Assembly (NCBI RefSeq): GCF_008831285.2
Contig: NC_045141.1
Coordinates: 27,269,315 to 27,333,314, forward strand
Direction: 5' to 3'
DNA from: Nymphaea colorata
Taxonomy: Eukaryota; Streptophyta; Magnoliopsida; Nymphaeales; Nymphaeaceae
DNA: 64,000 bases
The notes under the pieces are model-generated. The model was not told the origin of the DNA. It was given only the letters and a program-made list of their open reading frames with translations, and searched no databases. Every line of letters starts with the position of its first letter. The stretch's first letter is position 1. The position numbers were made by a program, and so were the translations under genes. Positions 1 through 11,095 of the stretch are shown piece by piece.

Positions 1-386
1 GTAGAATTTAAGGGCAAACTGCATAGAGCAACAATCAGTTCGGAGGTTTTCCTCCACATTTACCAAAAAGGATGATGATGAAAGAAGCCAATCATTCGAA
101 ATCTTAACTTCGAAAACCAGTCACCAAATCCTAACGGTTACACACTGTCGCTTTGACAGCAGCATGGCAGGGTTTCTTCTAACGAACGGACGCCTCCAGG
201 TAAGAAATGTGGGTAAAGCTAGGACAGAAACTTCCCCTCGCCACCCAGGAAAACAAAAAGGAATGACCAAGGAATCAACAAAAGAGAAATTCTGAAAAGG
301 GAAAGGAAAAACAAACCTCATATGACGACCATCCGGGACATGATCAAACGGAGAAAAGAAGAGACAAAGAAAAAGAGAAACCGCAC

Positions 387-488
387 CTCGAGGTTGGCGC
401 CCTCTCGACAAAGAGATCGAATGGCGCCGACGTTTCCAATCGTCACCTGCTGAAGCAGCAGTTCATCCTTGGATTGCTGAGCGCCCAT
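387..488 (-). CDS. XBAT34/35-like ankyrin/RING E3 ligase, first coding exon (partial)
   Basis: First coding exon of a minus-strand gene that continues past the left edge. Translation from the ATG at 486-488 gives 34 codons beginning MGAQQSKDELLLQQV and ending at GAG, followed by a GT donor at 385-386. The start resembles what I recall of Arabidopsis XBAT34/XBAT35, which open MGxQQSK(E/G)ELLYQQV and continue into ankyrin repeats and a C-terminal RING finger; those proteins are E3 ubiquitin ligases. Only the pre-ankyrin segment is visible here. Gly2 with Ser6 fits an N-myristoylation consensus, so membrane attachment is possible (inference). Bases 1-384 look like intron 1; I found no second exon there. 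Confidence 0.75.
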
Positions 489-3150
489 CCGATCCTCCGC
501 CCCAGACTAAAGACTGAAGAAGAAGAACATCAAGTAACCAGTGTTAATTCACCCAAAAAAAATAATCTAGGGCTCTGAAAGACAGAAAGACGCAAAAGGC
601 AGGAGACAATACGAAATTTATGAGAGGAAAAGGGGAATAGAATCACGAGAGAGGCTGTAAACGCTACGTGGGGCGTCCAATTCTAGGAAATGTTAGTTTC
701 CATGTTTGCCTGGAAGGAAGGAAAATTGAAAGGGATTTTCAGGGGGAGGAAAGACTTTCCAGGAAGCTTCGGGTTGAATGAGAAGGATTTTTTGCTTTGT
801 CCGCAAGAAAAAACCCTGGCTCGGTTTGATTGAAGGCTGGATCCTTTTTTTGTTTTTTCTTTTGTTTACGTCGACATCTTGTAGGGGCGGGATTGCCGGC
901 GTTTTCAAACTTCTTTCGTCCTCAGTTTCTTCCGCGTTCTGTTCGCGTTGATCGGCAAGGCAGGTGAAAAACCTCAGCATTGACGAATTGACGCGTGAGA
1001 GCAAGCACTCGAGCATCAAGCATCCATCACGGTTTCATGCGCCTAGGTTTTACGTACGAGGGAAATGGCCGTATTAGAAAGATTTAACCCCAATCCTCCT
1101 TCCGATTTATGCGGATGATAAAGTTTGAGTCTGTTCTAACTTTACTTCTAACCGATTTGTTACCGTTTTTTATCAGATCAATTATTTTCTAATTATTGCT
1201 TTTCGTCAGTGGCGGTATGGCTAAACTTTGACATTTACAATCGGGCCTCTGTATTTGGTACGGCTAACATTTACATTCACAAACGTCGTTTATAAAAATT
1301 AGGTTTCATTACGTTGAACTTAGGTTGAGTTTGGATACGCTCTCAAAACTGATGAAAACCTCCTTGAACAGAAAGATCTGGAGTCCAACGTTCTAGCGAA
1401 GCTAGCAATATCGCTCATATTTTAGTCGTCAAGAGTCGTGAGCCCTTGGGTTGCTTTATGAGGTCAGCCGTAAAAGGCTCCAAGATCAAACTCTTCAAAA
1501 TGAAAGCACGTGAAGTGACTTAAGATCACATGTTTGATTTAGCGAAAGTAAGTTTAGAACATTTTTTAATCGATGATTACAATAAATATGATAATCATCA
1601 GAGCAATAAACAAGAAAATATAGAGCGCATCAACCGGTGCAGCAATGATCATTAATATAACAAATTATCATACCGAGGCATGGTTGCTGAAAAAATAACT
1701 ATAATTTTTTTAAAACTGAAAATCAGGGCGAAATCTAAAAAGTTGCATCCGCAAACTAAGTCATTAAATCTCGATATTTAATGAAACACGGATTTTTGGA
1801 TCACAAAGCTACGCTGAGAGGTGTAACCCTTTAGTACTTTCCTTTCAAACTTCAATCGGTATTCATGTAGCAAAAGAAAAAAAAAGGTTTTAGCTATTTC
1901 AACGTCCACCACTCTTCTGTACTCTCTACAGTATTTTATTTGTTTTTCTTGAGAGCAGAAGGCCGTATGCTAAACCACGTTCTCAAAAGAAATTAAACAA
2001 ATTCACATGCAGGTGGCAATTGTGTCCGTGTACATTAATGATGCAGCTATTAGGTTAGGTTCCCAACCAAAAAGATGAATGCGGTCCATCTCTCAACCGA
2101 ATAAGAGTGGATTTCTTTGAAATATCATGAGCAACGTGACTTGACAGGTTATGAGCAGTCTTACCATTTACTTAGCAGCAGCAAGAAAACTGAACGTGCT
2201 GGTGCCCCCAGAAGGGCAACCAAAAAGATAGGTATGAGTGAGGTAGGTGGGCTTAAATAACAATCATCTATTGATTGAAAATCAAGGCATTTGCAATGGG
2301 TATCAGTTAAGGCTGCTTGGTGTCATGGGAAGCGTGAGCTTCATTCTTGAGGAAACCATTCGCTAGACAAATCGAACGTGACAAGAGAATCTCATTCTTG
2401 GTCTCCTTTTCAGTTTGGCAAATGTCTTAGGTGGAAGCGGGATTGAGGATTTTTCTTTCAGAATCTGCGAAAGAAGGCTTCCTTTTCATAGATGTGTATT
2501 TTCAGAAGCAAGTTGGGGTTAGGCAATCTGCCTACCAAATTACGCCACTCTCAACCAATTTGTTGCGACATTGCTGGATATTAAGTTTCCTGACTTCTTC
2601 AACTCGAATATCTGAGGTCGAGTGACTGATAAGAGCTTTTGTCGGGCGTCATCGTATTAAGTTAGGAAATTGACAATAACAAGGTGATCATAACCGGTCA
2701 CTGTCCAGCAACCGCTGAAAGCTACCGCCGGCTTCAGTAGTGGCACGCGACGTTCAATACGGTCACCCCGTCTACTAGGGACCGGGGCTAATTAAAGGCG
2801 ATATATCTGTGAACTTCCCACGTTAGGTTCAATTATGACAATGAGGAAGTGATAGCATCAAGTTTCCGGGTTGCTCCACTCCTGCGCATGAGAATACGGG
2901 TTCTTCAAAAAGCGAAGAAGAGACCTCTTGATAAAGCTGGTAAGCAGAAGACCAAGCGGCTCTGCTTGTTTCGGCTTTTGACGACCTCATTGTAAAGGAG
3001 AGTGTCAGAACTATTGCCTTGATCAAAGGGGGAAAGACGATCCTGATTGATGAAAACTCGAGTGTCAAAATGGAGCTCTAGTTTGAGACAGTACCCTGTA
3101 CTCTGTAGTCATCGATGCTGTATGGTCGGAGGTCGGAGGGCAGGGCCAGA
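489..3150. other. Intergenic: upstream side of the XBAT-like gene
   Basis: The first few hundred bases should hold the 5' leader and promoter of the minus-strand XBAT-like gene. No clear TATA box was found. The rest is AT-rich and non-coding by eye; the short open frames here lack recognisable protein features. No RNA gene was seen. Confidence 0.5.
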
Positions 3151-3189
3151 GTTGTGGGTACATGGGCTGCCTCTCTAATCGCTTCCCGA

Positions 3190-3560
3190 ATTCTAGACAG
3201 CAACAAATGGTGGATTCTGGTTCAATGCATTGACAAAAAAGTCGTTTGTCGCAAGGGGTGCTTACCCCCCCCCCCCCAGAGCTCCTAAGTCGGCCATGAT
3301 GCAGTTCACAACTGCGCTGCTCTCGATTCCCCTTCCATACTTGATCATGGGCGATTTAAACGCCGTTTTTGGCCTTGGAGATACTGGAAAGGAACCGAAT
3401 CTCCGCGAATCTCCACTCCAGCCGGAGTTCTAAGGAGATCGCTCAAGCGCGTGGTTTGGTTGCCCTCTCTGACCCGCCCTCAGCTTTACATGGACGAATA
3501 ACAAGGTTATCTGATGCCGCCTAGACGTGTCGCCCGGATGGGTGTTTCACAAATTTCGCC
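3190..3560 (+). mobile_element. LINE (L1-type) endonuclease-domain fragment
   Basis: A decayed piece of a plant non-LTR retrotransposon. The plus-strand frame shows the apurinic endonuclease signature MGDLNAV at 3347-3367, matching the usual GDFNA core. About 115 bases later, in the same frame, SFTWTNNK appears at 3482-3505, followed by RRLD at about 3515-3526, the order seen in plant L1 endonuclease domains. In-frame stops separate the motifs, at 3431-3433 for example, and a long C-tract lies near 3266-3278. Reverse transcriptase is not seen. It is a dead, truncated copy; exact ends are uncertain. Confidence 0.65.
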
Positions 3561-4063
3561 AGGCGCAACAAATGGATTGGCATTTGGAAACCATATAAAC
3601 ATGGCCAGTCTTAGCGCCATTCATTTTGATGCCTTTGGGCATCTACAAGCAGATCGCAGATTCCTTTTCGGGTACGTTCATGCCAAGGTATACTCCTACT
3701 CTACGGCCATTCATCCAGCCTTAGCATTGACGAATTCCTCACTACACTTCCTCTTGGTATCACATTCTTTGACAGAGGATTGCTGAATCAATAAAAAACT
3801 AACTGAAGAAACTAGACGACTGCCGGTATCATGGAGCGGAAGTTCTGGGAATAGTCGACCATTGAGAAAGAGAGAAACCAAACCACAGGGTGCAAATAAA
3901 TCTGATGGTCTGGAGGCCCTTGACTAATTCATGCCACAACCAACGATAGGATATCAGAAACCCACATACGCACAGTTTCTGAGGCACAGAATGGTACTAA
4001 CAAACTAATATGCCCCAATATCATACAAAGGGAACTCTCACTACTAATGCCCGTTCAATGAAC

Positions 4064-5390
4064 TCATCTATAATACGAAGCCATGATATACAACGAGATC
4101 GCCGTGGCTGAGGTGACCAACAACTCCTGAGAATTCACGAAAGCTCGTCAATTAGGAGAGATGAAGGAAACTATGCTTTTAGGAAACCATTCAGTGGCAG
4201 GTTACCTGGTTATTGTAGAGGAATGATGGTATGAATTGGCCAATGAATTCGATCAGATTCAAGACACCAGTGTACGCCTGGAAATTGAAATTATTAAAAT
4301 CCAAGAACGTAAGAAAGATGATATCAAGAACAAATCTTAAGAAGGTGGAGAACATAAGAAGAGAATATAATAGAAGCCACCTTGAGAAAACAAGCAAACT
4401 ATAATAAACAGAATATCTCGGCATAAGATCAAGAGCAGTTAGCAAAGTGGCACAAAATGAAGAAAGTCCACAAAATCACAATTCAAATAATTTCTTCATG
4501 GATGCACCATATACATGTCATAAATGAGGAACACGTCTACATCCAAAAGGACTTTCAATATTATTATTTTGTTTGACTGCTGCTTTTATTACTATGCAAT
4601 GATGAAAGTTGAAACTCACTTTGTTGAAGAGTTTCAGTATGCAATTTTGAGGAGAAAATCACATACCAAAGATGTAATGGCTACACAACCAAATACCAAG
4701 GCCAGAGAACGCAGGAGTCGCTTCCCCATACGTAATGCCCGGCCTTCATCTTCACCATCCTCCTGCAACAAGAATTTTGCGTGCATATGTTTCGTCACTT
4801 TATATGGTAGTACAAGATCTTTAAACTCCAAATATTGAACTATTTTAGCATGAGAAAAAAATCAATTTTATCAACAAAAGAATTTATAGAAAGAGGCTGA
4901 TCCTCACAGTGTATGTTGGAGATACAGGTGGCTCAAATGCTTTCAACTTTTCAAATATTCGGTATACAAAAACAAAAGCTAAAAACTGCAAAGGCTTCCA
5001 TTCAGCATTCCGTTTGATAGCCACCCATATAGTCTGCCAAGACAGGTCACAGTTTAGAGGGCACCCAGCAAAAATTTAATCAAGAACTTTTCATGATTCA
5101 TTCAAATTTTGTTCTTAACATAAATTATAAAGAAAGACCTAAAATAATTGTGAACATAATACTTCTTCAAAATATCAAATAACTAGAAAATCTAGAAAAA
5201 CCAAGCATGTGAAGATAAAAGCAGAAAAACTTACCACCTGATTAATTGAATATAATTGGAAAGTTCCATGCCATAGCATGCCAAATGGGATGATGCTTCT
5301 ATCAAGAAAATAATGTCTGACATAATGTTTTAATTAGTATGTCGGAGATGTAAAAGAAACCTTTGACTCCCTCGGTCAACTCAACTGTTT

Positions 5391-5444
<54 letters not shown>

Positions 5445-8400
5445 GCTATGCACACAACACACAAAATAGCAGCTCTGGAAGATAAGTCACTGCATAGAGT
5501 CCACTACTGAAGAGATTGCATAAATGACACTCAGATTATAAGTTTTAATGACTCAAGTCTAAACCTTTCTTCACAAAGTGTTGCTCGTGAAAGCCAGAAA
5601 AAAGCTGATTATTTCATAAGCAAACTACATCCTCTCAAAAGGAATCATACTTCCTGACTTCAGTAAGTTCTCCTATGTAATAATAGTGGCAGCATCAGAC
5701 AATTGGTGAGAATTAACATCATAAAAAGATCAACTATCACAGACCATACTTTAGGATCTACTAAAACAACTTACAAAGGCAGCAGAAATAGCCAGATTGA
5801 TGCGCATGTCCTGCACACTAGATTTCGTGAACCTGAAGCACATGCAACAAGACAGGTGTTACCAGGACTACTAATAGAAAAACACGGGAAAGAGCACAAG
5901 AGCTGCAAAAAGTCAAGCCAACTAGAATAATTTACTGGTGTTTGGCTACTTGCAGAAGGTGCTGAATGGAACAGTTAAATAAGATACACCTCCACTTAGA
6001 TATTCCACAAATGCCCAGTTGCTCACACCACTCAGATGCACCATGTCTAGAATTCTGTCTCATGCCCAATTTAGATATTCCACAAATGTCCAGACCACTT
6101 AGATGCACCGTGTCCAGATATTCTGTCTCATGCTCACATCAGTAACATCACTACCTGTGTGTGATCAAAACTTCATTGCATTTACTTTTTCTAGAACAAC
6201 TTTGGTACATTTCAGCCATCAACTTGCCACAATGTCCTCAAAAGGTAAAACTATTTTCCTCTAGATCATTCGTATAACCTGAAGCATATGCCAGTACATA
6301 TGGTTCCTAGTCTAAGTGCATAAACATTAAATTGATGGGGTATTAGTAATTGTGTGGCTAGAAAGAAAAATATCTGCAGGGATACAACGACAAATTGGTC
6401 CTGAGTATGCCGGTCCCTTGGGCATTCTTCAAGCTCTAGCGGATGGGGTCAAACTACTTTTCAAAGAAGATCTTCTTTATATCCCTCTTTAGCTATAAGT
6501 TGCCTGCAGCATGCACTCTACATGCATACACACATCATGAACACACAAACAGTTATGTATAAATACATGTATACATACAATATTATCACTAATATTGCCA
6601 ACACTTTAAAATAATTGCCATTTTGGAGCCAGTCATGTCCTAATCCCGAAATGCTTTAGAGTAATGCAACTGCATCTATGTGACATAGGAAATTTATTAC
6701 CATGCTCCCTTCTAATCACTTAAAATCTCTTGTATGATTTTAAATGCTTCTTTATTCTCATTTTCCTCCTTTCATATTTCCTAAAATTTTATATAATTTG
6801 TAGAAGTGAAGTGGCAGTGTTTGAAGCCCTCAATAAGTTTTTTGCCCAATGGGACTACAAAACCAAGAAAACATTCTCATACAGCATTTAAAGGTTGCTT
6901 CTTGCCTTCAATTACGTAAGTTCCTAATTAAGGAAACATGTTACATGCCAGTCACAAACATGATGCAACGAGATACCTTGTACTACATTGAATTAAAAAA
7001 TTGCTGCACAGACACATTGTAAGATGTGTATCATACCAAAAGGGAGGTAGGGAAGTACCTTGGAAACCATGGAACAATTGGCTGCTTATCAGCGTACTTG
7101 ATATCCTTCGAGACCTAAAAAAAACACTTTACTATATTACTATGTCAAATAAATAACCATAGATATTCCAATAAACAGGGGTCAACAATTTCCAAAATCG
7201 TTGACTGCTGCATAAGCAGCCAAGAAATGATGCACACCACCAGCCCAGTTGTGCATTAGGTCAGACAGTTAAGAACACAAGGAATAGCAGATGCTGTGTG
7301 ATATACAAGACCAACACACCATCATGTCTAAAACCAAAATTAGTGCAATGGATTTGTTGGTCGACAAGAAAATCTCAACCGAAAAACCATAGGCATGACA
7401 TGCATGAAGTCATTCACATACTTATATCATTAATAATATTCAAAACGAAGAAACTGAAAAACTCAAAAACATATTTTGTTAAAAAAATATGCTTCTGAAT
7501 TCCACATTATTAGTCCTTAGTCACTGCCTTGAAACACAAATCAGCAGCCATTTCAAACAGAGTGATATTTCAAACACAAACTGTGGGGAAAGGAAATCTT
7601 TTCTTCTAGACCAGAGACAGAAGTCATAGTGCTTGCGGCGAAGAGAAGTAGATGATTTCTTGAATTTGCCACAAGTCAGGCAATTGTCAATGGAGATGCA
7701 ATTTCACGATGGTAGCAATGGCTACACAGGATGAGATGAACAACATCAGTTGGCAACTTGGCATTAATGACCCAGATAAAAGATTCACTTTATTCCGCTT
7801 AAGAGTTAAACATTGATGCCAGGAAAATTGCTATAGAGCTTCTTGCTCTGGTGAATTTGGTTCAAAACCAACATATGAAAATGATGATCTCTATACTCCT
7901 GAAAAACACACATTTAATTTTTCTAGGATCTTACAACTGAATAGTCAATTATATCAGAACCAGAAACACAGGTTGGTGTTTCCTCCACCTAGTCAATTGC
8001 TTCACAGAAAAAAATATATATATATACATGAAGAATACATTTATTATTCATGAGCAATAGAAAAGAGCCCTCAGTTCAAACAACAAACAAGGTCATCCAG
8101 CCAAATGATCTCTGTACCCCTGAAAAACACACATTTAATTTTTCTAGGAACGACTGAATAGACAATTATATCAGAACCAGAAACACAGGTTGGTGTTTCC
8201 TCCACCTAGTCAATTGCTTCACAGAAAAAATATATAAAAATACATGAAGAATACATTTATTATCCATGAGCAATAGAAAAGAGCCCTCACTTCATACGAC
8301 AAACAAGGTCATCCAGCCAACTAGAAAAAATAAAAGGAGCAGAGGAGACTCCATCAAATAGAAGCAAACCTGAAATGAACCAAATGTAACGCCTTTTTTA

Positions 8401-10046
8401 CGGTTTTTCAGCTGAGCCATCATGATTGTATCATATGCTCTCTCCAACTATTTAAAAAAGAAAAATCAATAAGATATAGCAGAACAAGACACAGAAAAAC
8501 TGCTGCAGAACAAAATAAAGAACACTTGATGAAGGGACATATGTAAAATACGTCATTCACTGCACAAGAGATTTTGGTAGAGAGAGGTCATCACGAATGT
8601 ATGTCCATTTTTGCAACCAAATGTGCTCCTTTCTTCCCCCCTTCTCAAAAAAGTTGAAGTTTCGGTCTGATAAGTGTGAGAATTAAGTCACTTAAATTTC
8701 ACAGGCCACATCGTTACAAAGGCAGAAGGCCTCTAAGCACAAAAACTAGTAGGTGCCTTAGTAATTTGTCAAACAGTAATCTGTCTGCCTAAGGGATTGA
8801 ACAGAAGAACTGAAAGAATTAAAGACCTTTAAGTTTTCTTGCAGAGTCCTTGAAGATGACTATAGAAATATGTTGATTAAATTTATTTAGGGATAATTGT
8901 CCTCTATGAACCAGCCTTCACCTACTTGACATAAATATGGAAGACGAAAATCCAGTTTCACATACCCGACTTGCCAATGCTTCATCACCTCTTCTCTGTG
9001 CATCCTTGAGTTTTCGTGTGTAAGATGCCTTAATCATGTCGAAGCCTTCAATAGGACTAACACCAAGAACCTAATCCCAGAACAAGAAGACAAAATCATT
9101 GCTATATAAGCAATAATAGATGACAACAAAAGTTCAAGCAGGGAAGTGTCTTTCTGACGGTGAAACAGTGTACCAAACTAACCTCATAAGGGTTTTCATC
9201 ACTGTTTGCCCATGAGCTCCCAGCAGCAGATGAAGCATTACATACAATGCCAAACCGCACCGACCGCAGTCTTGAAAACCTTATAGAAAAGAAAAGGAAA
9301 GAATATTAGTCCTTAGAAGCAATTCCCAATTCCAAAAGATACAAAAACAGAAAAATGCGTAGCAACAGATATATAAGACTGTACATTTTCCTTTGGTCAG
9401 GGTAATGCTCGTAAAGCATCAATGAAACATCACTGAAACAACTTAATCTGATATAAGAAGTAGTAAACGGCATCACGCAATAGTCGAGGCGTCGTCAGTA
9501 CGAGGTCAGCTGTATGTCGAAAAGCACATTACCTTCAGCTCAACAACTTGACATACTCTCGGCAACCTTTAATGGCAGGACCATGAAAAAGAATTTTAAA
9601 CTTTTACAGACACCATTATATAATTCTTGGAATACACTCTCGCTTTACACTAGTCGCAAAACCGACTCCGATAGTGGTACAGTCCTTTTACTGATAGCAA
9701 CATTATCACTCAAAACAATGTCGCCTAATTTCATTCCTTACCATAGCTACACCTTACTTGATTTACAATACATGAACCATTCAGTTGATGCATTTTTCTC
9801 TTTCAGCCGAAAAGACATGCTCTATTCCATTTCGCCAGCATCCACAATTTAAATATAAACCCAATAATTCCCAGTATCACCCGAGGATTGCACGACAGAA
9901 ACAGTCTCTGCAACTCAAGAAACAAGAAATCATTACCTACAGTAGGAGAGACCCCCAGTGGGCGAGACTAAAGAGCGGGATGAGTAATCGCTCCTAGAGA
10001 TTCGAACATTCGAGCAGGGAAGGATATTGGGAATCACGGCAGCCAT
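4064..10046 (-). CDS. CPP1-like (DUF3353) J-like plastid membrane protein
   Basis: Ten exons on the minus strand: 9937-10046, 9183-9279, 8966-9070, 8370-8447, 7059-7114, 5775-5832, 4908-5033, 4667-4762, 4206-4277, 4064-4126. All introns are GT-AG and phases fit, giving 861 nt and 286 residues. The first ~55 residues are Ser/Arg-rich and low in acid, as in a chloroplast transit peptide. A J-like segment follows ([19 protein letters not shown], then [14 protein letters not shown]), and then three to four hydrophobic membrane segments ([58 protein letters not shown]). It resembles remembered Arabidopsis At3g51140 and, more distantly, CHAPERONE-LIKE PROTEIN OF POR1, which helps fold protochlorophyllide oxidoreductase at the thylakoid. 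The chaperone-like role is inferred from the family. The ATG at 10044-10046 was chosen because it opens the only frame that splices into exon 2. Confidence 0.88.
5395..5444. repeat. (CT)n/(CA)n compound microsatellite
   Basis: A run of CT dinucleotides to about 5427 passes directly into CA dinucleotides to about 5444. It lies in the intron between exons 6 and 7 of the CPP1-like gene and is likely length-variable. Confidence 0.95.
5996..6137. repeat. Imperfect ~70-bp tandem duplication in an intron
   Basis: Two copies begin TTAGATATTCCACAAATG, at 5996-6070 and 6071-6137. Both end in a segment like ATTCTGTCTCATG. They differ by a few substitutions and a small indel. They lie in the fifth intron of the CPP1-like gene. 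Confidence 0.85.
6370..6478 (+). pseudogene. ndhA: Nuclear plastid DNA insert: ndhA fragment
   Basis: A plus-strand stretch translates without a stop to the conserved NdhA core, including [19 protein letters not shown] and then KLLFKEDLL. This is subunit 1 of the plastid NDH complex. The peptide and codons follow plastid ndhA and not mitochondrial nad1, which reads differently here. About 36 codons remain, and similarity ends abruptly on both sides. It sits in the intron 5833-7058 of the minus-strand CPP1-like gene, so it is antisense to the host transcript. It is a nuclear insert of plastid DNA with no expected function. Confidence 0.85.
7884..8320. repeat. ~220-bp tandem direct duplication in an intron
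   Basis: Copies at 7884-8104 and 8105-8320 both start ATGATCTCT and end CATCCAGCCAA. Most bases match; differences include a short TA-repeat length change and a small deletion in copy 2. The abutting head-to-tail arrangement suggests a fairly recent local duplication in the intron between exons 4 and 5 of the CPP1-like gene. Confidence 0.92.
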
Positions 10047-11095
10047 ATTCACCGACGGTTGCAGAAGGAAGGCTTACGACATGATGAAGGCGGGGCCGGA
10101 AGGGAATCAGGGTTGGAGGCGGGAGCGGAAGGAGGGAATGGCGGAGTCGCGGTGAGCACCCACTCCCTATCTCTTTCCCTCAGACGACGACGAGGAGGAC
10201 AGGGGAAGGACCGCTTCGGTTTACATCATGAAGCTGTAATTTACTGATAACTCCTCGTTCTTGGGTTCAAAACGAAACCACCGTGGGTTTAAGACCGACG
10301 GACCCGATTCAGGCGTCGAGTCGGTTTTGCCGATCATGGATTGCCCCAGGAAGGATTGGGTTTACTCGATTAGCAATGCAAGTTTCAATTCTGATGGGTC
10401 TGGATTGGGCTAGCAGATACATGTGAATTTGAATCCAGAGTTAATCCAAAATCTACTCTAGTGTTTGTAAATGTTGGATCTTAAGCCAGTTGGAGCATAT
10501 CCAATTTCATTTTGGGTAATCCGTGGTTGGGCAGAGCTTGGGCTTTGGCGTCTCATGTTGGGCTTGAAAGAGCCCATTTGAATATACAAGTTAATCCAAT
10601 GCATACTTGTGGTTCGTTTCCAGTTGCGTTAACCAAAGTTTCGAAAGCCTGAATTATTTGGTTGAGCAGCTTCATAGGCTAAAGGCTAAATGAAACCACT
10701 TGTGAGACCTCTTCTGTACCTGCTGAGGACGAGACAGACGATTTTTTTAAATGAAAGGAGAAGAACCATTGTGCTGCCTTGCCCTCTTCCATCTCTCTCT
10801 CTCTCTCTCATTATTTACTTGAAAAACTTGGTTCACGGTGGTTCTTAGTTGCCGTCTTCCAGCGTGAATTACTATGAAGTACTGACGCAGCTTATTATTT
10901 CACTTTACCTAAATCTCCAAGCAGCTGGACGTTTTCAGAGTTAAAATTGTTCCTCCTGATTATAAAATGGCTGAATCGATTACAGAAAATGCTTGCAGAA
11001 TGCAGAACAAATTCAATCCATGAAGTATATTACTATGAAATGCACTTGAGGAACCCTTTAAATGGATGACATGCCCAAAAAATGAGCACGCGACT
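10047..11095. other. Spacer between the CPP1-like and aldo/keto reductase genes
   Basis: Both flanking genes are on the minus strand, so this holds the CPP1-like promoter and leader next to 10046 and the 3' untranslated region of the reductase next to 11096. A (CT)n run lies near 10792-10809. I see no separate gene. Confidence 0.6.
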
